From Theocolax elegans (taxonomy: Eukaryota; Arthropoda; Insecta; Hymenoptera; Cerocephalidae), in contig CM047431.1 of assembly GCA_026168455.1 (NCBI GenBank), positions 4,431,603 through 4,495,602 of the forward strand: 64,000 nucleotides of DNA, written 5' to 3'. A program made the translations under genes and the position numbers. The notes beneath the pieces were generated by a model, which was given only the letters and a program-made list of their open reading frames with translations, searched no databases and was not told the DNA's origin. Shown piece after piece: positions 20,677-31,627 of the stretch. Within the stretch, counting starts at the first letter, position 1. The number at the start of each line of letters is the position of its first letter.

Positions 20677-21083
20677 TTATATCACTACCTTACAATAAAC
20701 AGTTTTACAATAAATGTTTCCGAATGCTAAGAAAATATAATATTAACACTATTCCATTAATTAGTCACAAACTTGATACTATTATAAAATTAAGAAAAGA
20801 CAACACATCAAAATGGGAGGAGGCAGGTGTAGTTTATAAGTTATCTTATATTAAATGCCCGGCTATTTATATTGGAGAAACAGAACGCTGCCTAAAAAAT
20901 CGAATAGAAGAACATCAGAACGATAAAAATCCAGAAGCCGTTGTTACTGCACATATTTTAAATAACGTAAATTACAATTTTCACTGGGAAGATGCAAAAA
21001 TAATAGATAAAGTATCTTGTTATAAAAAAAGACTCATTTCGGAAATGCTACATATCAATCATCATAATTCGACGATTAACTGA
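20677..21083 (+). pseudogene. Penelope-like element PLE2, linker and GIY-YIG endonuclease
   Basis: The uninterrupted C-terminal third of a Penelope ORF: SLPYNKQFYNKC, HKLDTIIKLRKDN, then CPAIYIGETERCLKNRIEEH (GIY-YIG motif) and SCYKKRLISEMLHINHH to a stop at 21081-21083. Penelope endonucleases cut the target for integration. The N-terminal RT part lies before the inserted solo LTR. Confidence 0.88.
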
Positions 21084-21139
21084 ATAGAAGATACTCAACA
21101 TTTAAACCGTTAATATAGAAATGTTATGAATATAGTTTA

Positions 21140-21300
21140 AAGATACTAATGTACACAAACACAGGGAATGTATTTTCAACAATTGCTTTCTAAACAAAGT
21201 CATCGTATGACCTCCGTCGATTATTAGCACCGATTTGGGAGCATAAAAAGAACGACGTTAAAATATTAATAAAAAAAAAGATTAATGACATGAATCTGGC
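21140..21300. repeat. Block duplicated at 24590-24752 plus 25427-25480
   Basis: The string GCTTTCTAAACAAAG, then GACCTCCGTCGATTATTA and GAGCATAAAAAGAACGACG matches, with divergence, GCTTTCTCAACAAAG, GACCTCTATCACTTATTA and GAGCGTAAAAAGAGCAAC at 24700-25450. The second copy is split by the fold-back element at 24753-25426. On the minus strand both could encode a peptide like VLIxDxG...LxRKxxLK, but I do not recognise it. Confidence 0.55.
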
Positions 21301-21679
21301 TGATGCACAGGTAGAATTTGACAGAAACGAAAATCAATTTTTTGTTTCTTTTTCACCTATTCCTTTCTAATTCTGCATGACATTCTGCAGACGGTCTGTA
21401 AACTAATAATAACAATTTGAGAATGATATGGATCTTTAAGTAAATTTAAGAACATGCTTTTATGAATTATTTCGTTTATTTGACTATCATTGGATGATAG
21501 ATTATTATGATACTTAATATTACATGTTTAATGTCTTTAATAATTTATGAAACATTAAATGTAAAATTCAAACAATAATTTTAGAACAACTATCTTCCAA
21601 ATAATTATTAATGAATCAACTCCTTACATATAAATCAAATATATATTTTTATAAATCTATATTAAATTATTATAATTAT

Positions 21680-22104
21680 GTAGGAATCATAAAAAATCAA
21701 GATAAAGGCAATCTATCCCAATGTGACGTTGACATGCGTTTTGAAACAAAACATTTATCAAGTCATTTATATGGTTATGTACTGAAAGGTAATGTCAGTA
21801 CTACGGGCAACGTCAAGATAGAATATAAGTTAAATGGAAAAATTAAAGACGACGTTTTACATATAGAATTTGCATTAATAAATCGTTCAACTATAACTCA
21901 AACTTATAAAGCAGCTGATCTAAAATTACACTCGACCGCTTATCCGCAGCTCAACATTATTACAGGTTTACAGTATCAACATGTTCTTGGTCATGTAGAG
22001 TTATTTCTTGAATTGAACACAAGTCCACATCTTTATAACGCTGAAAGACATAAACTTACACTACAGTTTATCGCTACCTATTCAAAACCTTATTTTCAAA
22101 CAGA
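21680..22104 (+). CDS. Isolated apolipophorin-like exon (host gene fragment)
   Basis: An open segment bounded by a possible acceptor (TATAATTATGTAG at about 21682) and a good donor (GATG/GTAAGA at about 22105) lies within an ORF of 188 codons. The translation (KIEYKLNGKIKDDVLHIEF, KLHSTAYPQLNI, LGHVELFLELNTSPHL) resembles the central beta-sheet-rich region of insect apolipophorin/large lipid transfer proteins, which carry lipid in haemolymph. No neighbouring exon is recognised within the window. It is either a real exon with long repeat-filled introns or a stranded pseudo-exon. Family call by recalled resemblance. Confidence 0.45.
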
Positions 22105-22264
22105 TGGTAAGATTATTTTATTACTTATAAGATACAATTACGAAACTTTTAATATATATTATCCTACTATCGTATAATTTGATCTATAATTTGTTGACGA
22201 TTTTTTGGAGAGATTCCCGGTAGGCAAAAATTAATTTTTTACACGAAACAACTTTATTTAAAAA

Positions 22265-22311
22265 CTCGTACGACATTTCGTCTGCCATGTTTTGCAGACA
22301 TCTTCAGGTAA
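22265..22311 (-). ncRNA. Hammerhead-ribozyme-like core in a Penelope pLTR
   Basis: Read on the minus strand: TAC-CTGAAGA-T-GTCTGC-loop-GCAGAC-GAAA-TG-TC-GTACGAG. CTGANGA and GAAA are the conserved catalytic boxes of the hammerhead. GTCTGC/GCAGAC gives a perfect 6-bp stem II, GTA pairs with TAC as stem I, and stem III is minimal, as in the type I motifs known from Penelope pLTRs that work as dimers. One extra T lies before stem II. The partner arm (24244-24285) has lost the CTGANGA box and the C before the cleavage site. Confidence 0.65.
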
Positions 22312-22559
22312 TAGAATTTATTAAAATAAATACAGATAAGTTTCACAAATATAACGAAATTACAATACAGTCAAGCAATCTTATACCTTATGTAACTAAA
22401 CGCACCAAAACTTTACATTACTCATATAATCAAAGTTGAATCGAGTGGAGAATTGTCGAAATTGACATATATATATATATACTTAAATGAGACCCATCAT
22501 TCGTAGAAATAAATAACATTTTAAATACAAAATGTAACTAGTTTGCAGAAACAAATTTT

Positions 22560-22931
22560 TCTAAATCAGATTTTTATAAATGCTACTCAATAGAGCATCT
22601 CTGAAATTAATCGTTTTTTATAAGAAGTTTCAGTGTCTAAAATATTAACATTTTCAAAATCAAATTCATGATTATTTAGTTTTTTATGCATAATAACTAT
22701 TGACTCAGGATTTTCTGATTTTTTATGTTCGTTAATACGTTCTCTAAGAGCTCGTTTAGTTTCACCTACATATGTCGCCAAGCAGTCTTTAGAATCACAT
22801 TTATAAAATACATCACAACAGTTCATTTTATTTTGTGCATCTTTACCTAATTTATGTATTTTGGTTTTTACATTTTTATCGATAAATCTAATTTTACGCA
22901 GACTCTCTTGAATTGCTCGGTTATAAAACGT
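22560..22931 (-). pseudogene. PLE3 GIY-YIG endonuclease region
   Basis: The translation includes ATYVGETKRALRERINEHKK (GIY-YIG family core), NPESIVIMHKKLNNHEFDF and SYKKRLISEMLY, preceded by FIDKNVKTKIHKLGKDAQNK up to the solo LTR insertion point. An upstream cysteine set (NCCDVFYKCDSKDC) is typical for Penelope endonucleases. It diverges strongly from PLE1/PLE2, so it is another family. Confidence 0.85.
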
Positions 22932-23546
22932 TGTAACAGTTTGGTTGCCGCACGGATGTTTATTTTAATATCGCGGCTGCTCAGCGGTACGGTTAAACTT
23001 ACCGTATTTGAATAAACGTATTTTTCCCGCGTTACGGCGGCGGTTACCTGTCCGCTGTACCAAATCTGTTAAGTGTTAGTCTGAACTGAGTTACTGTTTC
23101 AGATAACAACCAGGTAAAAAATCAAATCTGAAATTGACCGCGAAACAGGCATATCGCGACGAGCACTTGTCAACCAGAAATATACGAGTTCTTAGGATTA
23201 CGGAAGGAATCGTACGTGAGTTAAATTCAAATAATCGAACACCGGATTGAATTCTAATAATAATATGAATTTATTGAAATAAATAAATAAAGATAAATAA
23301 CAAACAAAATCTGATTGTCGCCGAAATCTACGCTTGTATTACAAATCGGTAAACGGCCGACTTGTAGAGAGAGGGGGAAAAATATCGCGAACTAAAATAA
23401 TATACCCAGTCTACTGGACTGGTATAAAGCAATACGATTATTTATTAATTGCGAATAAAAACATGATCGCGTGAAGTGGTACCACTTTTTTATACGCTGC
23501 TGTAATCATTGGTAAACAACGACCAGCCGATCGGTTGCTCTCTCTC

Positions 23547-23577
<31 letters not shown>

Positions 23578-23989
23578 CACACTCGTTGCGGTGAAGGACG
23601 GATTGTTCGTTCGCCCGTGCACCGAGGTTGAGTGGCTACAGGCAGATGCACGGTGTTGCACCACTCACTGCAAATGCAGGATCGGCCTGCGGTCGAAACG
23701 CACACACGAAACGCACGGTAAAGCTGAACACGGGACGCGGGGGGATCACACCTGTCGCGTAAGAAGGCGGCTATATCTCTTCCTAGCGCGCGCGAATCTC
23801 TCTCCTCACCTCTCTAATCAGATGTGTGCGCGAATCTTTCGCACGCGAAGTCGATCTCGCCCGTGTAGCCACGACGAACCGAGCCGAGCCGAATCTCACC
23901 GGCCCGAGCCGATGCGAACATTATGATACTATTCGCTCGTGTTGCTCGAATTCGTCAGACGGTAAGGTAAATAATACCTTACCGTTACA
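22932..23989 (+). mobile_element. Solo LTR, 1058 bp, TSD ACGT
   Basis: Starts TGTAACAGTTTGG and ends TTACCGTTACA, flanked by ACGT at 22928-22931 and 23990-23993. It splits the minus-strand Penelope ORF, which continues on the other side. Near its 3' end GGTAAGGTA/TACCTTACC forms a 9-bp hairpin. A (TC)n run lies at 23541-23580. The ORFs inside (23591-24065) are not recognised. Confidence 0.87.
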
Positions 23990-24752
23990 ACGTATAAGGA
24001 TAATTATTTTTATGCAAAATGCGTTTTACAATGTTAATATTATCATGATGGAAGCTAACATGTGACAATAAAATTGCTCTGTTAGTTAAATTATAAACAA
24101 TATTTTTCTTTTGTCTATCTGTGCGATTTGAATTGAAATTAAGAATTCTATCAGAATATATACAATTTTATTTAAAATAAGCCGTTTTTTAATTTCGTTA
24201 TATTTTTGAAACTTATCCGTATTTATTTTAATAAATTCTCTTACCTGAGAGGTCTCCAAAACCTGGCAGGTGAAATGTTGTACGAGTTTTTAAATAAAGT
24301 TGATTTCTGTAAAAAATTAATTTTTGTTTACCGGGATTCTCTCCAAAAAATCGTCAACAAATTATAGATATAAAAATCATGGAGAGCGAATATGATTGAT
24401 GTTTAAATAAGCTTATTATATTATGAAATATATTGGATCTTTTCAGAATAATCTATAGTAAAACTCTGCTTATAAATATCACACAACACCTTAACATACT
24501 TCATTGTGTAATGTTTACATTTTCTAAATTAACTTTATAATACAATTATTGGAATATTTTTTTATAATTGCGTAACTGGAGATAAAGAAAATGTACATAA
24601 ATATACTTTAGTACGTAGCGCATTCGTATACTGAGATCCCAGGTTTGACTTCTGGTCTCTATTCAATGATAAATGTAGCACTGGGGAAAATAATTTCAAA
24701 AAGTGCTTTCTCAACAAAGAACTGATCTGACCTCTATCACTTATTAACACTA

Positions 24753-25426
24753 ATAAGGGGAGTACATGACCTCCGAGAAACGGATCTTATCCTAACTTTG
24801 ATGTATCTTTTGTAATGTAGAAATATGAAGAAAGCCAATTTATTACTTACCAACGGCCACTTTGACGAAAGTTATTCGTCATGTAATAATAACTTAAAAA
24901 AAAAATTACTTCCAATTAATACGCTTATAACCCCGAAACAAATAAAGATAGACACGCGAACCAAAAACCAGCAGAAAGTTGAGTTCAAGTAGATTTATTT
25001 GAAAAAGTGAAGCTTTAATTGCTCAATTTTGAGCAAAATATAAAAAAAATAAGAAATTAAAGAATATTAGGTTAAAAGAAACAATAAATTTTTCATACTT
25101 GAATTTTGGATAATATTTCTTTACTTTCTTATTTTCTTTATAACTTGGCTCCAAATTGAGCAATTTAAGCTTTTTTCAAATTTTATTTACTTAAATTCAA
25201 CCTTCTTCTTATTTTTTTATTGTGTGACTAGCTCTATTTGTTTCGGGGTTACAAGCTAATCAATTGGAAGTGATTTTTATTGAATGTTATTATTAGATAT
25301 CAAATAACTTTCGTAAAAGCGGCCATTGACAAGTAATAACTTGGTTTTCTTCATATTTCTACATTACAAAAGATATAGCAAAGTTAGAATAAGACCCGTT
25401 TCGCGGAGATCATGTACTCCCCTTAT
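24753..25426. mobile_element. Fold-back element, about 670 bp with long inverted arms
   Basis: ATAAGGGGAGTACATG at 24753 is mirrored by CATGTACTCCCCTTAT at 25411-25426, and the pairing continues with interruptions over roughly 200-300 bp per arm (AACTTTGATGTATCTTTTGTAATG against CATTACAAAAGATATAGCAAAGTT and TTGCTCAATTTTGAGC-type segments). It has no coding capacity. It splits the second copy of the 21140-21300 block. Confidence 0.8.
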
Positions 25427-25540
25427 AAGTTGTGAGCGTAAAAAGAGCAACATAAAAATAATAAAAGTAATTTATGTAATTTATGTGATTTATGTAAATT
25501 TTGTGTTTTGGAAAAGCATTTTATGTGCATTAGAACTCAC

Positions 25541-25688
25541 TTAACATTTAGACTGCCGGCATTTTTGCATTATAAATTGATATTTTTGATGTGCAAAATT
25601 TATACATAAAAACACCTTATATCTCTAGAGTAGTTGTCAAGGCCACAGGTGGCTCATACATGAGCCAGTCCGGCAGTCTAAAGGTTAA
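25541..25688. mobile_element. TTAA-flanked MITE, 140 bp (piggyBac type)
   Basis: TTAA at 25541-25544 and 25685-25688 bracket inverted ends CATTTAGACTGCCGG and CCGGCAGTCTAAAGG. An internal palindrome GGCTCAT/ATGAGCC lies near 25651. TTAA duplication with TIRs of this length suggests mobilisation by a piggyBac-type transposase. The ends differ from those of the 15850-18946 copy, so that copy is not its obvious parent. Confidence 0.8.
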
Positions 25689-25854
25689 AGCCTTCCCTAA
25701 AATGTATGTATGGATGTATGTATGTAATCATGTATCTAAAATAACTCAGTCAATTTTTGACCGATTTAGCTGAGATAAAAAATACAATCTTATTAAACAA
25801 ATATAAAGAAACACAAGAATATATAAAGAAACATAAAGATATTATTATATAATC

Positions 25855-26740
25855 TATGCCGATAAAGGAAATTCCACCGTTGTTATAGATAAAACAGAAT
25901 ACATTGACAAAATGAAATTATTACTGTCTGATGACAATTCTTATAAAACTGTTTAAAAAAATCCATTAAAAAATTTACATGACTGCTCTTATAATTTTCT
26001 TAAAAATGGAATGATAAAAATTTTTTAGATAAAAAATATAACGTCAGTCAATTAACACAACTAATACGTTACTTCCAAAGTGCTACGGGTGACCAAAAAT
26101 ACACAAAGGAAACGTACTTTTAAGACCAATAGTATCTAGGATCACCGACTGAATCTTTATTAAAACAATTATATAAAATTCTCTCCAACTGCATACAGAA
26201 ACCGAAATCATATATAGAGAACAGCATCGAATTCATATATAAAATCAAAGACGTAAACATACCAAGACGGTTTTCTCTTATTAGCTTGGACGTTCAATCT
26301 TTGTTTACTAACGTCGGTAGTTCATTGATACGGAATAGCATAGAGAAAAGATGTAATTAAATCATACGAAAAACACACATTTCGATAAGTGAAATAATAA
26401 ATGCTTCCGATTTCCTCCTAAACATACATGTTTTCAATTTAACAATAAATACTACAAACAAACGGACGGAAACACCCATGGGGGCGGCAACGTCAGGTTT
26501 ATTCGCAGACATAGTAATGGAAGATCTTGAGACTGATTGTTTAAACAAATTCAGTTTTAAAAACATTTTTAACTATAGATATGTAGACGACATAATAGCG
26601 TGTATTCCTAGAGCCAAATTAACGAGATGCTAAATATTTTCAATAACTATGACACATAACTAAAATTTACTTTTGAACTTTGTGATGCTGTTTTAGAATT
26701 ATATATAACAAAATTATTTAAATAAAATTCTTTCCGGTCC
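25855..26740 (+). pseudogene. Penelope-like element PLE4, degenerate reverse transcriptase
   Basis: In shifting frames the plus strand gives ADKGNSTVVIDKTEYIDKMK, SLDVQSLFTNV, GAATSGLFADIVMEDLE and NYRYVDDIIACIP, the RT motifs in Penelope order, with YVDD catalytic at about 26578-26592. Several stops and frameshifts interrupt it. The reading is lost after about 26740. Confidence 0.8.
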
Positions 26741-28090
26741 CATCATCATCGTAAAAATAATAATGGTTTATTTGTCCTTATAACCTGGTGAACTCACCCA
26801 GAGGAAGTCCCGTTGTATGAAAATATATAGATCCGGATATCTATTAACTTGCGATAACGAATATTAATAATACCAAAAGATAATGACGGTTAATAATATT
26901 TTATTATGGGATATAAGGATAGTATCCGTGTCACCACTAACCACGAGAAACAGAACGTCAATCTTTAAGATTAATTAAATAAATAATTTAATTAATTAAT
27001 ATAGCGCGCACTAAATCACTCTCTATCGTCCCCACTAGTAATATCACTTATTATATTAATAATCAAATTAACTCACCAAAAGAATCCAGTAAAAATTAAT
27101 AATGATAGTAATAATAATATCCTAATATCCTTGATAACAAAGAAAAGACTCAATACTATTAATTACTAAAGAGCACACTAAATCTCCGTAACCAGTAGAA
27201 TTAGAAAAAACAATAATATGATCTAGGATCGATAGAATCAGAATGGCGGGGATCCGTTTTCAGAACCACGCCAGACTTCATCCTCGACATATCTTTTCTC
27301 TCTCTCGTTGCTTGTGAGGGATCCGACAATATTATAATTTTCAACCCTTCCGCATCCGTCACAGGTGTCATTAAGCTACCCATATTTGGGACTTTCCGTA
27401 TTTGAGGTAATTACTGTCATATAACGTATATGCTTGTATATTTACCAATACGGAAGTCTCATCTCTAATAAAGTCATCTATTGAATGTTTCAATAGATCA
27501 CTATAGTAGTCCCTAGTTAACAACGCAAAATTCGAATATAAATTTCACTTCTTACACGTGTTCCCCCATCACCCGCGTTCCGAATTCTCTATGCTATATA
27601 TGCGCCATCACTGTACCTATACGAGCGCGGACCGCGTGCTCAGTGTGCGCGCGCTTGATTCAAGATGGCGACAACTGAGCGCGGGTCAGCACGTAAACAA
27701 CGCGTCTTGCATACGTTTCCCCGCGTGTGCGCGATTCCCATCGTCGGGGATAGTACCCGAGTACTAACGCGAAATGGTGCGCGAACGGAGGTGCGCGCAC
27801 GCACCGGCAAAAGATTCCCCAAGCGACGCAGTCCACGCAGCGTGACCAAATGGCGATTTTCTTTCCTCTTCTCTCTAACGTATTTTGATGTTTATGCAAG
27901 AGCAACGAAGAGAAAAAATCGCCATTTGGCAACCCTGAATCTACGGCCAACTTCCAACCTCTTCGCTGTCAACGGCGCTGCTTCCCGGAGAAGTACCTAC
28001 ACATTTAAATTAATCGTGTACGTTAATCATGAGTAATTATAATCATTGATTAGGTAATCATTCGCACTCTTTAATTAACCCTTTCTCTCC
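26741..28090. other. Unassigned region with two short inverted repeats
   Basis: AT-rich to about 27230. An inverted repeat GACTTTCCGTATT/AATACGGAAGTC lies at about 27389-27460. A GC-richer stretch at 27560-27970 with an inverted repeat CAAATGGCGATTTT/AAAATCGCCATTTG (about 27847 and 27913) could be part of an LTR, but I find no convincing TG...CA ends with target duplication. ORFs at 27558-28036 on both strands are not recognised. Confidence 0.4.
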
Positions 28091-28094
28091 TTAA

Positions 28095-29370
28095 GGGGGT
28101 ATCCTGCTTTAGAAGGCCTAAAAAACCGTTTTTTAGGGAATTTTTTTAAGATAGAAAAAAATAACCAACTCCAGAGAACTTTCAGGAATATTTTATTATA
28201 TAATTCAACATTATAAAAAAATTTTTTTAAAGAAAAATATCAAAATGCAGCCGATTATTAGGCACATTTGTTGGGCAATCCGTAATCCGAGTCTTCTATT
28301 GGCGGGAGCGATAGAGCTCTTAATCTTGATCTGAAACAGAAAGCCAAAGAAAAATTTCATTTTCATACATGTATTTTCTATTTAAACCAAGAAAAATCCG
28401 AAGAAATTGTGAAATTTGAAATTTTTTCCGAATTCGAAGCCAAAAATGCTTTTTACGATAAAAAAAAATTTCTTCAATGTGCTGAAAAAGTATGTTAGAA
28501 ATTTATTTCCAAAAACCTTTTCGGTTCATATTGAAGAGTAGAAAAGACTGAAGCTAAAAAACTTCGGATCGTTACGATAGCTTATTTATTTTTTTTGCAA
28601 ACACGCCCGCCAGTTTAGAAAAAGTGGAAAAACGAAAACTCGAGAAAAAGCGCTTTAAAGTTTATGAACTGGAAAAATGTTAATTTTCGACTACTTACGG
28701 CAACAATTCGCTAATCAGCTATTCCTGCGCCATACAATAGACCTTCAGCTTCCTCATAGAACTCATTTTGTTGAAGTTGTTCAAGTCTACGGGCCGTACG
28801 AGCTTCCTTACTGGAAAGAGACAAACGTCGTCTTTCTCGTTCAATCCGTTGTATGTCGACATTATCCGCAAACATTTTACATTGCTGGCCAATTTTCAAA
28901 TTGAGTAATTGCATGGTATGCAGAACTGCTGAATATTCTTCATTGAACATTCCTACAGCCATATACGCAGCAATTTCTACGATTTTTGACCAGAATTGAG
29001 ATGTTTCGGAGTTATGCGCGAGACAGTGGAGTTGAATGATTCGTTCGAATTTTGCGTGTGTCCACCTAAGCATCGCGTCATGAGATCGTCATTCGAAAGT
29101 TCTTCGTAGAAAGCAAAATATTATTTCGAACAGCTGCTGAACCTTTTCAGGTATATAGTTTCGAGTTTAGAGACGAGGGGAGGAGCGCGCGCGTTTCAGT
29201 CTGACCGAGCACCGGCACTTGCTTGATCCCCGTTGGGTTTAGTGCTGTATCTTCGGAAATACTACGAATCCAACTCTATAACTTCGGATATATGTTCTTA
29301 TACATATAAGGAATAGATTTAAGCAATAAAAACAATCGATTTTTTGAACGTTCTAAATCAGGATACCCCC
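28095..29370 (-). mobile_element. Kolobok-like DNA transposon remnant, TTAA target duplication
   Basis: TTAA at 28091-28094 and 29371-29374 brackets 20-bp inverted ends GGGGGTATCCTGCTTTAGAA / TTCTAAATCAGGATACCCCC with one mismatch. The element is about 1.28 kb and keeps only the C-terminal part of a transposase on the minus strand. TTAA duplications together with this transposase type point to the Kolobok superfamily; the superfamily name is inference. Confidence 0.78.
28711..29110 (-). pseudogene. C-terminal fragment of Kolobok/'Mutator-like domain' transposase
   Basis: In one frame the sequence gives CLGGHTQNSNESFNS (the conserved C-x-GG-x-TQN-x-NES motif). After a frameshift near 28985 it gives VEIAAYMAVGMFNEEYS and the C-terminal basic region RRLSLSSKEARTARR ending EGLLYGAGIAD. 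These are familiar from transposase-like proteins annotated as 'Mutator-like transposase domain' in insects and cnidarians. The N-terminal catalytic part is deleted. Confidence 0.7.
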
Positions 29371-29879
29371 TTAACTAACAACATTCCTTACTCTCTTTCT
29401 TAATTAATAATTAACAAATGCTCTAATTTCACTCCTTATTCCTCCCTGTATTTATTATTCAATGATTAGAACATATTATTTAATTATCTCACCTCTTTTC
29501 CTAATATTCTACAATCAACGAACCTATTTTATTCATACCTCTCACACCTCTTTACACTCATGTTATTATCATTTTCAATATTCTCATTCCTTCCTACCTA
29601 ATGTATGTCCCTACTAATAAATTAAATTTATTCCTTACGCAATATATATTAGCATAATTCTCTCTTTTCAGATGCAGCGTGCCAAGGAGTCGCTGTCACC
29701 GAGGGACCCCGGATAAGCTGATCAAGATACAACACCCTGGATGTTCGAATCAGCCCATAAGGAGTAACGAGATAAGTATAATTAAACAACATTAATTATT
29801 CCTATTTTAATTAAATAATAATATATCTCTCTCTTTTTCAGGTTACACCCAGTGATGTCCCAACATCACAATTTAAAAT

Positions 29880-30607
29880 ACATATATAACAGATTGGCAC
29901 ACAAAACCCACTTTTTCAGCACATTTTTTAAACTTTGATTCAACTCATCCAATTTTACAAAAAATGGCGATGAATTATAATTTAATAGATAGAGCAACAA
30001 AACTTACAGGTAGTAAATTTCAGAAACAAATCATTAATAAAATGAGGGAATATTTAACGAAAAGTAGTTACCCAAGAAAATTTATAGATAAATGCGTTAC
30101 AAAAAGACTCGGAATTTTAAATAATCAATCACATAACCTAATTAGACACGAAAATAATAATTATAAGGCAGTAATAACATTACCTTATTTAAATGGTTTT
30201 TTTCGAAAGAGTATCACCTACATTTAAAAAACACGAAATAAAAACGAACCCAACGGTTAAAAACCAATTAGATAATATCATAGTTAAAGGAAAAGATAAA
30301 TCAGAGAAAAATACACAAAATAATTTCGTATAAAACTTAAATTGCAATGATTGAGATGCTTCTTACGTAGGACAAACAAAGAGACAGATAATTACACGAA
30401 TAAACGAACATAAAAATAGAAAGAGTTCCGTAGTTTTTCAACACTTTCAAATTAAAAAAACACGAATTGGCAAAATTTTAAGATCTTAGATAAAGAAAGG
30501 AATCATGGAAAGAGAAGTGCATCAAAAATAGTGCATATTAATTTACAAAAACATTTAATAAACCAACAAAAAGATTCCATTAAATTAAATAAGCAGCATT
30601 CCCAAAT
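29880..30607 (+). pseudogene. PLE5 linker and GIY-YIG endonuclease, broken
   Basis: First part: YNLIDRATKLTGSKFQKQI and YPRKFIDKCVTKRLGILN (ORF 29964-30227). After stops near 30240-30345, DASYVGQTKRQIITRINEHK carries the GIY-YIG core, and then the frame decays. A third distinct Penelope family in the window. Confidence 0.8.
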
Positions 30608-30837
30608 TATATAGATATTGTGATGTGGGGACATCACTGAGGTAACCTAGAAAAAAATATATACATATTATTATTAATTAAAGATGAAATAAATAATATT
30701 AATTGCGTATACTTATCTAGTTATTCCTTATGGTTGATGCGAATATCCGAAGGTTGCCTTTTGATCAGCGTGTCTGGGGTTCCATCGGTGACAGTTATTC
30801 CTTGGCACGCTACATCTGAAAAAAGAGAACTATGTTA

Positions 30838-31627
30838 TGTAACGGTTTTGCTATTTTTAATAATAAATGCAATAAAATAATAACAATTCAGAACCGTTCA
30901 AATAATAGTCTCATTTACACGATCAGCCGCTCAGTAATAATACGACTATAATAAGCCGTATAGGCGGAGGCGGCGGTAATCTTTATTTAGCGAAACGCGA
31001 GAAAAGAGGGTAAACAACTAAATAAACAACAATGCAGTATTTAATTAGCAAATAAAATAAATGTATTCGGAAAAGTAATACAGGCGCGTCGCAGCGCGCG
31101 AAACGCAGGTCGATATATATACGCGAGGAATAAAGAGAGAAAGAGAGAGAGAGAGACTACGAAACTGGCACTTACAGTGCGTGAGCCGCGATGGCTAATC
31201 AAATCACCAGGCGAAGTCTGCGTGGTCGCTACTCTCCTTTAGCTTCCTGGGCTGCATCGTCGCCGAATAAACTAACAGCAGTTCACTGGGTCACAAGCAC
31301 AACACCAGGATGACAAGCAGCCCGAGACAATTGAAAATATCGAGAAATACGAGCAATTAAAATCAAACTCTCTCACGAAAATGACGGTTGAAATAAGTTT
31401 CTCTGAATCTCTCGCCGGTCGAGATTAATCTAAGTGCTCTCGCACTTATGAACCGAAAACTCTCTCTCTCTTTCCCTACTTTTACCTTTACGAAGGTCCG
31501 CGAAATTCGCCGAAAATCGTCGAACGTCGACCTGTAACATCTGATAGAGATTAATACATGTGGCTAGACAAAGAGAGAGAGAACATAACGAATTATCAAA
31601 TATTTAATATTTATTAAATTCGTCATA
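30838..31627 (+). mobile_element. LTR-like insertion with GTTA duplication
   Basis: Comparison with the uninterrupted left arm shows extra DNA between TATGTTA and GTTAATATAT. GTTA is present at 30834-30837 and 31628-31631. The insert begins TGTAACGG like the other solo LTRs but ends CATA instead of CA, so the last two bases may be mutated or the right boundary misplaced. It contains a GA/CT tract near 31135-31160 and a GC-rich middle. Confidence 0.6.

Larger units (their letters stand above)
22183..24362 (-). mobile_element. Penelope-like element PLE3 with inverted pLTR arms
   Basis: The ends are inverted copies of one about 180-bp sequence: 22183-22365 (AATTTGTTGACGATTTTTTG...) and its reverse complement at about 24185-24362, with about one difference in ten. 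Between them on the minus strand lies the C-terminal Penelope ORF, split by a solo LTR at 22932-23989. Inverted LTR-like arms (pLTRs) around a 5'-truncated body are a known Penelope architecture. The right-arm proximal ORF remnant is read at 23994-24185. Confidence 0.85.

Noticed and set aside
26786..27367. A further solo LTR with GGTG duplication
   Set aside because: The right end CCGTCACA followed by GGTG looks tempting, but the left end does not start with TG and no empty site is available.
27558..28036. ORFs with basic or Cys-containing peptides
   Set aside because: Overlapping frames on both strands in a GC-rich stretch, no homologous motif, no supporting gene structure.
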